DNA of 14,899 bases from Ruminococcaceae bacterium UBA2656 (GTDB taxonomy: Bacteria > Bacillota > Clostridia > Oscillospirales > Acutalibacteraceae): the NCBI GenBank assembly GCA_002359465.1, contig DENA01000009.1, positions 13,642-28,540 on the forward strand, written 5' to 3'. The notes under the pieces are model-generated. The model was not told the origin of the DNA, ran no database searches, and worked only from the letters and a program-made list of their open reading frames with translations. Below are positions 1 through 7,205 of the stretch, piece after piece. Numbering within the stretch: the stretch's first letter is position 1; every line of letters starts with the position of its first letter. The position numbers were made by a program, and so were the translations under genes.

Positions 1-1048
1 TAACCATCTTGATATGGAGGCCCGTAAAACCGTCAGCGATTATCTGAACACAAAAAAAGGGTTCATTCTGGTTTCTCATGACCGGGCATTTCTGGATCGG
101 TGTATTGACCATATTTTATCGATTAATAAAACCAATATTGAAATTCAAAAAGGGAATTTCTCGTCATGGCTTCAAAACAAAGCCATGCAGGATCAATTTG
201 AAACGGCTGAAAACGAAAAGCTGAAAAAGCAGATCAGTCAGCTGTCGGCCGCCGCAAAACGGACTGCCGGATGGTCGGATGAGGTGGAAAAAACAAAGAT
301 CGGCACCCGGAATTCCGGTCTGAGGCCTGACAAGGGCTATATTGGCCACAAGGCCGCCAAAATGATGAAACGGGCGGGAGCGATTGAAGCGCGCAGGCAG
401 AAGGCGGCGGAGGAAAAATCTAAACTTTTAAAAAACATTGAAACCGCACAAGGTCTGTCAGTCAAGCCGCTGGAATACCCCAAGAACCGGCTGGTGGAGC
501 TCGAAAATCTTTCTGTCTTTTACGGGGAAAGGAAGGTATGCGGCGGCCTCTCCTTCGCTGTCAGTCAGGGAGACCGAATTGCTTTATGCGGCAAAAACGG
601 CTGCGGCAAATCAAGCATTTTTAAACTGCTGACTGGAGAAAAGATTGACTTCAGCGGCAGCCTGCAAATGGATAAAAACCTGATTGTTTCTTACGTTCCG
701 CAGGACACTTCCTTTTTGCACGGCAGCTTAAAGGAGTATGCCGACGACAGCCGCATTGATGAAAGCCTGTTTAAAGCGATTCTGAGAAAGCTGGATTTTT
801 CCAGAGTGCAATTTGAAAAAGACATGGCGGATTTCAGCGGAGGCCAGAAAAAGAAGGTACTGATTGCAAAAAGCCTGTGTGAACAGGCTCATCTGTACAT
901 TTGGGACGAACCCCTCAACTTTATTGACGTACTGTCCCGCATGCAGATAGAGGATTTAATTCTGAAATATCAGCCGACCATGCTGTTTGTGGAACACGAC
1001 AGCTCTTTTGTGGAAACAGTGGCAACCAAATGTATTAATTTTCTATGA
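1..1048 (+). CDS. Lsa-like ABC-F ATPase (antibiotic target protection type), 3' part
   Basis: The gene is cut by the window edge; it enters in frame with NHLD, the end of the first ATPase domain's Walker B/D-loop, so roughly 145 residues are missing. Visible in order: the H-switch SHDRAF of domain 1; a long charged linker including WSDEVEKTK and GYIGHKAAKMMKR; then a second ATPase domain with Walker A GKNGCGKSS, signature FSGGQKKK, Walker B YIWDEPLN and H-switch VEHD. There are no membrane segments, as expected for ABC-F proteins, which act on the ribosome rather than as transporters. The linker and the DEPLN (not DEPTN) in domain 2 match the Lsa/Vga/CplR group, whose members protect ribosomes from lincosamides, streptogramin A and pleuromutilins. 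Resistance here is inferred; a housekeeping or silent variant is possible. It converges on the exporter operon at 1211-5848. The stop overlaps the ATG of a 30-codon ORF (ATGA). Confidence 0.88.
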   Translation, partial: NHLDMEARKTVSDYLNTKKGFILVSHDRAFLDRCIDHILSINKTNIEIQKGNFSSWLQNKAMQDQFETAENEKLKKQISQLSAAAKRTAGWSDEVEKTKIGTRNSGLRPDKGYIGHKAAKMMKRAGAIEARRQKAAEEKSKLLKNIETAQGLSVKPLEYPKNRLVELENLSVFYGERKVCGGLSFAVSQGDRIALCGKNGCGKSSIFKLLTGEKIDFSGSLQMDKNLIVSYVPQDTSFLHGSLKEYADDSRIDESLFKAILRKLDFSRVQFEKDMADFSGGQKKKVLIAKSLCEQAHLYIWDEPLNFIDVLSRMQIEDLILKYQPTMLFVEHDSSFVETVATKCINFL

Positions 1049-1137
1049 GTTTCAGTGATTTGCTCAGTCCATATGTACCAGACGAAGAACCCCTATGGCC
1101 TGATATAGTAAAGACTAGCAGAACGATTCAGAGCTAA
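1045..1137 (+). CDS. Possible 30-residue peptide ORF overlapping the ABC-F stop
   Basis: An ATG at 1045 overlaps the ABC-F stop codon as ATGA and opens a 30-codon frame ending in TAA at 1135-1137. The peptide is acidic and proline-containing (it includes SPYVPDEEPLWPD), with no membrane segment or recognised motif. There is no convincing ribosome site, so it could only be read by translational coupling. An ORF this short is expected by chance; it could also be the remnant of a longer reading frame. Function unknown. Confidence 0.15.
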   Translation: MSFSDLLSPYVPDEEPLWPDIVKTSRTIQS

Positions 1138-1155
1138 CGTGCTGTAAACAGGTAA

Positions 1156-1195
1156 AAGGCTGCCTTACACGATTCAAATCGGTTAAGGCAGTCTT
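1156..1195 (-). terminator. Rho-independent terminator of the MarR/ABC exporter operon
   Basis: Arms CTGCCTTA (1160-1167) and TAAGGCAG (1184-1191) pair perfectly, extend outward by four further pairs including one G-U, and enclose an inner CGAT/ATCG stem-loop. On the minus strand the hairpin starts 16 bases after the stop at 1211 and is followed by CCTTTTA. The plus side has a weaker TCTTCCTT tail, so it may also stop transcripts from the convergent ABC-F gene. Confidence 0.75.
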
Positions 1196-1210
1196 CCTTA
1201 ATATGAAATT

Positions 1211-3124
1211 TTACACGCCCGCTTCAAGCACCTCCGGCTTTTCAAACTGGCTGTTGTACAGGTTCGCGTAAAATCCGTTTTTCCTGAGCAGTTCCTCATG
1301 GTTCCCCTGTTCCACAATATCACCGTCCTTCATTACCAGAATCATGTCGGCGTCGCGAATAGTGGAAAGGCGGTGGGCAATGACAAAGCTGGTACGCCCC
1401 TTCATCAGGTTATCCATCGCTTTCTGAATCAGAATTTCGGTTCGGGTGTCCACGCTGCTGGTCGCCTCATCCAGAATCAGGATCTGCGGATCGGCCAGAA
1501 TCACACGGGCAATCGTCAAAAGCTGCTTCTGCCCCTGCGAAACATTGCTGATCTCCTCATTCAGAATCATATTGTAACCGTCCGGCAGTGTGCGGACAAA
1601 ATGGTGCACCTGAGCGGCTTTCGCGGCGGCAACGACTTCCTCGTCCGTAGCGTCCAGCCTTCCGTAACGGATGTTGTCCGTGATGCTCGCATTGTAAAGC
1701 CACGTGTCCTGCAAAACCATGCCGAACAGGGAGCGCAGGTCGTTGCGCCCGAAATCGCGGATATCGTAGCCGTCCACCAGAATCGCACCCTCGTTTACAT
1801 CGTAAAAACGCATGAGGAGCTTGACCATGGTCGTTTTCCCGGCGCCCGTCGGGCCGACGATGGCAACCTTCTGCCCCGGCTGAATATTGGCTGAAAAATC
1901 ATTGATAATGATCTGATCGGGGCGATATCCGAAATGGACGTGCGCAAACTGCACGCTTCCCTGAATATGCACATTTAACTCCGTGTCCGGCTCGTCACCC
2001 GTGTTGACACGGATGGGCGACACGCTTTCCGGCACTTCTTCCGGCTGTTCCAGAAACGCGAACACACGCTCCGCCGCCGCCGCAGTCTGCTGCAGAACAT
2101 TGGAAATGTTGGCAACCTGCGTCATCGGCTGTGTAAACTGACGGACGTACTGAATAAAGGCCTGAATATCGCCGACGGAAATCCTGCCGTTCACGGCCAG
2201 ATATCCGCCTAAGATACATACCGCCACATAGCCCAGATTGCCGATAAAACTCATGACCGGCATCATCAGCCCGGAAAGAAACTGGCTCTTCCATGCGGAG
2301 GAATAAAGTGTGTCGTTATAGCTGTCGAAAGCTTTTACAGAATCCTCCTCGCCGTTAAACGCTTTGACGACAACATGGCTTGCATACATTTCCTCAATGT
2401 GACCGTTGACGTGGCCGAGATAGGTTTGCTGCGCTGTAAAATGTTTCTGTGATTTTTTGACAATGGTCAAAATAAATCCCATGGAAACAGGAACAATGCA
2501 AAGCGCGACCAGCGTCATCTGCCAGCTGATGGAAAACATCATGATCAATATGCCGACAATCGTTGTCACCGAGGTAATAATCTGTGTAACGCTCTGATTC
2601 AGGCTCTGGCTGATGGCGTCGACATCATTGGTAATATGGGAAAGCACCTCGCCGTTGCTGGTTGTGTCGTAATACTGGAACGGAAGCCTTTGAATTTTGG
2701 CGGCAATCTCACGGCGCAGGTGATAGGTTACCTTCATGGACACACCGGTCATGATATATCCCTGAATATAGGAAAACAGCGCGCTGACAAGATAAAGGCA
2801 GACAAGCCACAGCATAATGTTCTGGATATACCCGAAATCAACGCCCGTTCCCGTGCCGGTAATCTTACTCATGATGCCGGTAAAAATCGTGTTTGTAGCC
2901 TTGCCCAGAATTTTTGGGCCGACAATGGAAAATATGGTGGACGCAATGGCGAAAACCATCACGATGATCAGAGAAAATTTATATTTTGCCATATACCGGA
3001 TCAGCTTTTTGAACGTGCCTTTAAAGTCTTTCGCTTTTTCCCCGTGCATAATCATTCCGCCGGGGCCGTGCCCCGAACCCGGGCCACGCATCGGTTTTCT
3101 TGTCTCGGAGGCAGTCTTGCTCAT
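1211..3124 (-). CDS. ABC exporter half-transporter, consensus-site subunit (637 aa)
   Basis: A membrane domain fused to an ATPase domain, typical of type IV (B-family) exporters. After a Gly/Pro/His-rich cytoplasmic start (GPGSGHGPGG, about residues 14-23) come about six membrane helices (about 50-340), then the ATPase: Walker A GPTGAGKTT with K430, Q-loop LQDTW, signature VSQGQ (528-532), Walker B LILDEAT with catalytic E553, and H-loop H584. The signature is altered (VSQGQ for LSGGQ) while Glu and His are intact. This is the complement of its partner at 3121-5358, so together they should form a heterodimer with one working and one degenerate ATP site, as in BmrCD or TM287/288. The start overlaps the partner's stop as ATGA, with a strong AAAGGAGG site before it. 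Drug export is inferred from family and MarR context; the substrate is unknown. Confidence 0.92.
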   Translation of the reverse strand: MSKTASETRKPMRGPGSGHGPGGMIMHGEKAKDFKGTFKKLIRYMAKYKFSLIIVMVFAIASTIFSIVGPKILGKATNTIFTGIMSKITGTGTGVDFGYIQNIMLWLVCLYLVSALFSYIQGYIMTGVSMKVTYHLRREIAAKIQRLPFQYYDTTSNGEVLSHITNDVDAISQSLNQSVTQIITSVTTIVGILIMMFSISWQMTLVALCIVPVSMGFILTIVKKSQKHFTAQQTYLGHVNGHIEEMYASHVVVKAFNGEEDSVKAFDSYNDTLYSSAWKSQFLSGLMMPVMSFIGNLGYVAVCILGGYLAVNGRISVGDIQAFIQYVRQFTQPMTQVANISNVLQQTAAAAERVFAFLEQPEEVPESVSPIRVNTGDEPDTELNVHIQGSVQFAHVHFGYRPDQIIINDFSANIQPGQKVAIVGPTGAGKTTMVKLLMRFYDVNEGAILVDGYDIRDFGRNDLRSLFGMVLQDTWLYNASITDNIRYGRLDATDEEVVAAAKAAQVHHFVRTLPDGYNMILNEEISNVSQGQKQLLTIARVILADPQILILDEATSSVDTRTEILIQKAMDNLMKGRTSFVIAHRLSTIRDADMILVMKDGDIVEQGNHEELLRKNGFYANLYNSQFEKPEVLEAGV

Positions 3125-5358
3125 GCCATCTCCTCCTTTGAAAGCTGTGATGAAGCAATTTCATAATAGGTCGGGCAGGACTGCAAAAGTTCTTTGTGCG
3201 TCCCGATTCCCACGATTTTTCCTTCATCAAGCACAATAATCTGTTCAGCGCCCATAATGGTGCTGACTCGCTGCGCCACAATCAGAACGGTGCTTGTGCC
3301 CGTGTGTCTTTTCAGCGCATGGCGCAGAGCCGCGTCGGTTTTAAAATCAAGCGCGGAAAAGCTGTCGTCAAAAATATAGATGGGAGGTCTTTTCACCAGC
3401 GCGCGCGCAATGGAAAGACGCTGCTTCTGGCCGCCGGACACATTTGCGCCGGCCTGCGCGATCTCCGACTCGAACCCCTCCGATTTTTCACCGATGAATT
3501 CCATGGCCTGAGCAACCTCCGCCGCGGTTTTCACTTCTTCGTCCCCCGCGTTCCTGTCGCCGTAGCGCAGGTTGGAGGCAATGGTGCCGGACAGCAGAAC
3601 TCCTTTTTGCGGCACGTAGCCGATTTGCTCCCTCAGCTCATGCTGGGATACATTTTTTACATTGACGCCGTTTACAAGCACCTCGCCGGCAGTCACGTCG
3701 TAAAAGCGCGGGATCAGGTTCACAAGAGTGGTCTTTCCCGAACCGGTGGAGCCGATAATCGCGGTGGTCTGCCCCGGCCTGGCGGTAAAAGTAATATGAT
3801 CCAGTACATCCTCGCCGGCGCCGCTGTAACGGAAACAGACGTCTTTAAACTCGACATACCCTGTTTTATCTTTTTTGAACTGTTCCGCGTGGGCCGGGTC
3901 CTGAATGGAAGGCTCCACCTCGAGCACCCTGGCGATGCGGTTGCCGGATACCGCCGCGCGCGGCACCATAATAAACATAATGGAGATCATTAAAAAGCTC
4001 ATGATAATCTGCATGGCATACTGCATAAACGCCATCATATCGCCGACCTGCATGGCGGAATCGGCAATCTGATGCGCGCCCACCCACACGATTAGAAGCG
4101 TGGCGGCGTTCATAATCAGCATCATCGCCGGCATCATAAACACCATAATGCGGTTGACAAACAATGAATTTTTCGTCAGGTCGCGGTTGGAGACGTCGAA
4201 ACGCTCCTCTTCAAATTTCTGCGTTCCGAACGCGCGGATGACCATCAGGCCATTCAGGTTTTCACGCGAAACAAGATTCAGCCGGTCCACCAGCTGCTGC
4301 ACAATTTTGAATTTCGGTATGGCGATGCTGAATATAACCGCAATGATCCCGACCAGCACCACACAGGCAAGCGCGATAATCCAACTCATGGAAACCGACT
4401 TTCGCACCGCCATGACAATACCGCCGGCCCCCATGATGGGAGCGTAGCAGAGCATGCGGATGCCCATCATCAAAAGCATCTGCACCTGCGTAACATCATT
4501 TGTCGTACGCGTAATCAGCGAGGCGGTCGAAAATTCGTCAAACTCGTGGCTGGAGAAGCTTTCCACCTTTCTGAACACCGCGCGTCTCAGGTCGCGCGCC
4601 ACACCGGCGCTGATTTTCGCGGCGAAATACCCCACCATTACGGTTGCCGCGCCGCCCGCCAGAGCAATCAGAAGCATCAGCATCCCCACTCTGAGAATGT
4701 AGCCCGTCTGTATTCCTCCGATGTTCATGCCAAGCTCGCGGTAAAAGCTCTTGCACATTGCCGCACCACTCTGTGAAAGCATGGAATCGGAATTTTTCAG
4801 CGCCTCGCTCCGCGCGTTTTCAATCACACCTGCGGGCAGTTTTTCAAGCATCGGCCCAAGTGCGTATACTTTTGAAAAGTCCACCTCCGAAACATTGGTC
4901 TGGCCCCCCGCGGCATCTGTCAGACTTCTGCCCGACTGCTTTGAAAACGCCTTCATGGTATTGATAAAGGTCCATGTGGCTTCTCCAAAGGTCTTGTTCA
5001 GCCCGGTAAGAGCAGCACTGTCAATGCTGTTGCGCACATAGATATCCTCTGTCTTCAGCAGCGGATATTTTTTTACATATCCGCTGTTTCCGCCACCGGA
5101 AGCAGGAACCAGCGTATAGCTGCTTTCAACGGCTTTTCTCTGTTCCCCTGTCATAAATTTTTTCATAAATGTAAGCCCTTTGGCGCTGACCGCTTCGGGT
5201 GCGGCATCTTCGATTCCGCTTTGCTGGATGCCGACATTGACGATCTCCGACATATAGTTCGGCAGATTCAGGTCGGCCATTGCCTGCCCGAACAGCAGGA
5301 ACACCGATATGACCAGCATCAATGCGAATGGTTTCAGGTATTTCGCGAGTTTGATCAT
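3121..5358 (-). CDS. ABC exporter half-transporter, degenerate-site subunit with large external loop (745 aa)
   Basis: Membrane domain plus ATPase domain, about 150 residues longer than a usual half-transporter. The excess is a roughly 190-residue hydrophilic stretch (about 31-218) between membrane helix 1 (about 12-30) and helix 2 (about 220-245), predicted to lie outside the cell. The ATPase has Walker A GSTGSGKTT with K542, signature VSGGQ (640-644), Walker B IYIFDDS in which the catalytic Glu is Asp665, and Gln696 where the H-loop His should be. These changes mark the degenerate half of a heterodimeric exporter, while its intact signature completes the partner's working site. An AAAGGA ribosome site precedes the ATG at 5358. 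The gene lies 34 bases after the MarR gene, so the two are co-transcribed and probably MarR-controlled. BmrD-like exporters also carry an extracellular domain; whether this one is related cannot be judged here. Confidence 0.92.
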   Translation of the reverse strand: MIKLAKYLKPFALMLVISVFLLFGQAMADLNLPNYMSEIVNVGIQQSGIEDAAPEAVSAKGLTFMKKFMTGEQRKAVESSYTLVPASGGGNSGYVKKYPLLKTEDIYVRNSIDSAALTGLNKTFGEATWTFINTMKAFSKQSGRSLTDAAGGQTNVSEVDFSKVYALGPMLEKLPAGVIENARSEALKNSDSMLSQSGAAMCKSFYRELGMNIGGIQTGYILRVGMLMLLIALAGGAATVMVGYFAAKISAGVARDLRRAVFRKVESFSSHEFDEFSTASLITRTTNDVTQVQMLLMMGIRMLCYAPIMGAGGIVMAVRKSVSMSWIIALACVVLVGIIAVIFSIAIPKFKIVQQLVDRLNLVSRENLNGLMVIRAFGTQKFEEERFDVSNRDLTKNSLFVNRIMVFMMPAMMLIMNAATLLIVWVGAHQIADSAMQVGDMMAFMQYAMQIIMSFLMISIMFIMVPRAAVSGNRIARVLEVEPSIQDPAHAEQFKKDKTGYVEFKDVCFRYSGAGEDVLDHITFTARPGQTTAIIGSTGSGKTTLVNLIPRFYDVTAGEVLVNGVNVKNVSQHELREQIGYVPQKGVLLSGTIASNLRYGDRNAGDEEVKTAAEVAQAMEFIGEKSEGFESEIAQAGANVSGGQKQRLSIARALVKRPPIYIFDDSFSALDFKTDAALRHALKRHTGTSTVLIVAQRVSTIMGAEQIIVLDEGKIVGIGTHKELLQSCPTYYEIASSQLSKEEMA

Positions 5359-5392
5359 GTTGTATAATCCTTTCAGAAGTAAAAGTGGAAAT

Positions 5393-5848
5393 TTATTCGT
5401 GCGGCTGCAAACCCTCCATAATAACCCGCAGTTTGTTGACCAGCCTTGCGAGTTCAGCGGTATCCTCCGCTCCCAGTTCTTCTATTACCCTGTCGAACCA
5501 GGAATGAAACTGCTGATGGGATTTTTGGAGCTGTTCAACCCCGCTTTCCGTCAGTTTCACATAAACGACGCGCCGGTCATTTTTCGCCATTACGCGCTCA
5601 ACCAGCTGCTTATTCTCAAGGGAATTCAGCATCTGCGAAACGGCGGGTCTGCTCATTCGCGCCGCCCTGCTGACATCTGTGACCTTTGCCCCGTGTGCAC
5701 CCATGTCCGCGTTTTCGGTAAGATGGCTGATGATATGCAGTGTAAAATATTCGCCCCTTGAAATACCCGACATCATCGGGCCCCATGAGTGCGCCTTTTT
5801 CAGGCTTTGTACCGCCTCCAGCAAATTGTCTTTTTCCGCTTGTTCCAT
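5393..5848 (-). CDS. MarR-family transcriptional regulator
   Basis: A 151-residue protein of normal MarR length. The winged helix-turn-helix spans about residues 55-105 (TDVSRAARMSRPAVSQMLNSL, then the wing with KNDRRVVYV), flanked by N- and C-terminal helices used for dimerisation. MarR proteins bind palindromic operators as dimers and usually release them on binding a small ligand. As first gene of the operon with the two ABC subunits, it most likely represses its own promoter and the exporter; a candidate palindrome overlaps that promoter at 5891-5917. The ATG at 5848 has an AGAGGGG ribosome site about 9 bases upstream. No Cys appears in the DNA-binding region, so an oxidation switch is not suggested. 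The ligand is unknown. Confidence 0.9.
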   Translation of the reverse strand: MEQAEKDNLLEAVQSLKKAHSWGPMMSGISRGEYFTLHIISHLTENADMGAHGAKVTDVSRAARMSRPAVSQMLNSLENKQLVERVMAKNDRRVVYVKLTESGVEQLQKSHQQFHSWFDRVIEELGAEDTAELARLVNKLRVIMEGLQPHE

Positions 5849-5879
5849 ATGTCCGCCCCTCTTTGTTTGCTATATGAAT

Positions 5880-5917
5880 ATTATATAGCATTAATAGTTA
5901 AATGTGTTAAATATTAT
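5880..5917 (-). promoter_or_regulatory. Promoter and candidate MarR operator of the exporter operon
   Basis: On the minus strand, TTAACA (5905-5910) as -35 is followed after 17 bases by TATATA (5882-5887), with TGC just before it giving an extended -10; an overlapping TATAAT lies at 5880-5885. An imperfect palindrome covers the -35: arms TTAATAGTTAA (5891-5901) and TTAAATATTAT (5907-5917), 9 of 11 positions complementary, around five central bases. This size and place fit a MarR-type operator that would block RNA polymerase. The binding is inferred. Confidence 0.6.
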
Positions 5918-6152
5918 TATACGAAATCTTTTTAATATATCAAGCCCAATTTCAATATTTCATAAATTGTTTACAGGCTATCCATATATTTACCGGATTC
6001 TGGCAGCTTTATGATACAAAAAATGTCCCTCTCAAAACTTATAACAGTCTGAAATAAAAACGGGAAAGTAAAACGTTGCCTCCCCCGCCAAAGGCGGAGG
6101 AGGCAACGAATAGAACATGTTTGAAAGGGACCGTCTGTAACTGCAGACATTT
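5918..6152. other. AT-rich intergenic region between mrp and the MarR operon
   Basis: No credible gene. Besides the strong hairpin at 6074-6108 it holds a weak hairpin at 6133-6148 (GTCTGT/GCAGAC) followed on the plus strand by a T-rich run, and a distant inverted pair (6025-6036 with 6120-6131, 11 of 12 complementary) flanking the strong hairpin. The rest is AT-rich upstream DNA of the MarR promoter. Confidence 0.5.
6074..6108 (-). terminator. GC-rich palindrome, likely mrp terminator (repeat copy 1)
   Basis: A 16-position stem with one C-A mismatch and an AAA loop, 45 bases after the mrp stop on the minus strand. It is followed there by GTTTTACTTT and then a second T run, so it can act as an intrinsic terminator. 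The core CTCCCCCGCC and its complement are shared with the palindromes at 7146-7194 and 8241-8277, so it is also a member of a small repeat family. Confidence 0.65.
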
Positions 6153-6995
6153 TTATTTTCCCGGCTGCTGTTCCACCGCGTCCGCAGCCGCATCAAGCCA
6201 CGGCGCATTGACCAGTTCAACCAGCCCGGAATCGCAGTTTTTTGCAACCTCGGGGTCAAGCGGGCACTTGCCCAGCACCTTCAGGCCGAATTTAGCGGCA
6301 ATGTCTTCCACATGGCTTTCACCGAAGGGCTTGATAATTCTGCCGCAGTCGGGACATTTGACATAACTCATATTTTCGACAATGCCGACAATCGGCACAT
6401 TCATCATTTTCGCCATGTTGACCGCCTTTGCCACAATCATGGAAACAAGCTCCTGCGGCGAAGTGACGATGATGATGCCGTCAAGCGGGATGGATTGGAA
6501 CACCGTCAGCGGGACGTCCCCGGTTCCCGGAGGCATATCAACGAACATATAGTCCACATCCGTCCAGATCACATCCGTCCAGAACTGCTTGACCGTATTC
6601 GCAATAATCGGGCCACGCCAGACGACCGGCGCCGTTTCTTCGTCAAGCAAAAGGTTTACGGACATTACATCAATACCGATTTTGCTTTTGACCGGCAGCA
6701 GCCCCAGTTCGCTGCCCATGGCTTTCTGCCGCATTCCGAACGCTTTCGGGATGGACGGGCCGGTGATATCCGCATCAAGAATTGCGGTGTGGCTGCCGCG
6801 GCGGTTGAGAAGCACGGCCAGCATAGAAGTCACCATACTTTTTCCCACGCCGCCCTTTCCGCTGACAACGCCGATCACTTTATTGATTTTACTCATTGCA
6901 TTGGGTGCTTCCAAAAAATCGGCGGGGCCTGCCTCGCGGGAGGAACAGTTTTCACCGCAAGAATCGCAATTATGTGTACAATTTTCTTCGCTCAT
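6153..6995 (-). CDS. mrp: Mrp/NBP35-family P-loop ATPase, Fe-S cluster carrier/scaffold
   Basis: A 280-residue protein. Near the N-terminus is a Cys cluster (C6, C10, C13, C17) typical of clostridial Mrp proteins and reminiscent of the NBP35 ferredoxin-like motif. Then come the deviant Walker A GKGGVGKS (46-53), the DADITGPS switch region, VDMPPGTGD, and a CxxC pair (C214, C217) that in this family bridges a 4Fe-4S cluster between the two subunits of the dimer. Mrp proteins hold and hand over Fe-S clusters to apoproteins in the cytoplasm. An ATG at 7004 directly abuts the AGAAGG ribosome site and cannot be the start; the ATG at 6995 sits 9 bases after it and is chosen. A near-consensus promoter lies at 7064-7092. 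Encoded alone, not next to isc or suf genes in this window. Confidence 0.93.
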   Translation of the reverse strand: MSEENCTHNCDSCGENCSSREAGPADFLEAPNAMSKINKVIGVVSGKGGVGKSMVTSMLAVLLNRRGSHTAILDADITGPSIPKAFGMRQKAMGSELGLLPVKSKIGIDVMSVNLLLDEETAPVVWRGPIIANTVKQFWTDVIWTDVDYMFVDMPPGTGDVPLTVFQSIPLDGIIIVTSPQELVSMIVAKAVNMAKMMNVPIVGIVENMSYVKCPDCGRIIKPFGESHVEDIAAKFGLKVLGKCPLDPEVAKNCDSGLVELVNAPWLDAAADAVEQQPGK

Positions 6996-7063
6996 TAAAA
7001 TCATCCTTCTTAAAATAATACGGTTTGCGGCAAGCCGCAGAATCCAGTATACAGAATAGATAT

Positions 7064-7092
7064 ATTGTAAGATTATATACTAAATTTGTCAA
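7064..7092 (-). promoter_or_regulatory. Sigma-A type promoter of mrp
   Basis: On the minus strand a perfect TTGACA (7087-7092) and TACAAT (7064-7069) are separated by exactly 17 bases, predicting a start near 7057 and a leader of about 60 bases. The leader holds a small TGCGG/CCGCA hairpin at 7026-7039 before the ribosome site. Confidence 0.7.
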
Positions 7093-7145
7093 CTTTATCC
7101 CGGAACTATTTAAAAAACAGGCTGCCCTTTTAAATGAACCTGCTA

Positions 7146-7194
7146 CTAAACTGTATTTCTCCCCCGCTTGCGGCGGGGGAGAAATACAGTTTAG
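7146..7194. repeat. 49-bp near-perfect palindrome (repeat copy 2)
   Basis: Twenty-two perfect base pairs (7146-7167 with 7173-7194), then a G-U pair and a 3-base loop. It begins 12 bases after the gpsA stop on the minus strand. Neither side is followed by a clean T run, so it is not a textbook terminator, though it may block 3' exonucleases. The inner arm TGTATTTCTCCCCCGC is identical in copy 3 at 8241-8277. Confidence 0.75.
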
Positions 7195-7205
7195 AAAATT
7201 TTTTA

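Noticed and set aside
6133..6148. Hairpin with T run as a plus-strand terminator
   Set aside because: The stem is short and no plus-strand gene ends nearby; listed only as a note in the intergenic entry.
6555..6584. 15-base tandem repeat inside mrp (encodes WTDV twice)
   Set aside because: The family normally has the same length and similar residues here, so it looks like chance similarity of two Trp-Asp codon runs rather than an insertion.
6312..6998. 228-codon plus-strand ORF opposite mrp, and similar long ORFs at 1298-1894, 3196-3993 and 11782-12423
   Set aside because: All lie wholly opposite well-supported genes (mrp, ABC subunits, cysK), are His/Arg-rich in the way antisense frames are, and lack start signals.
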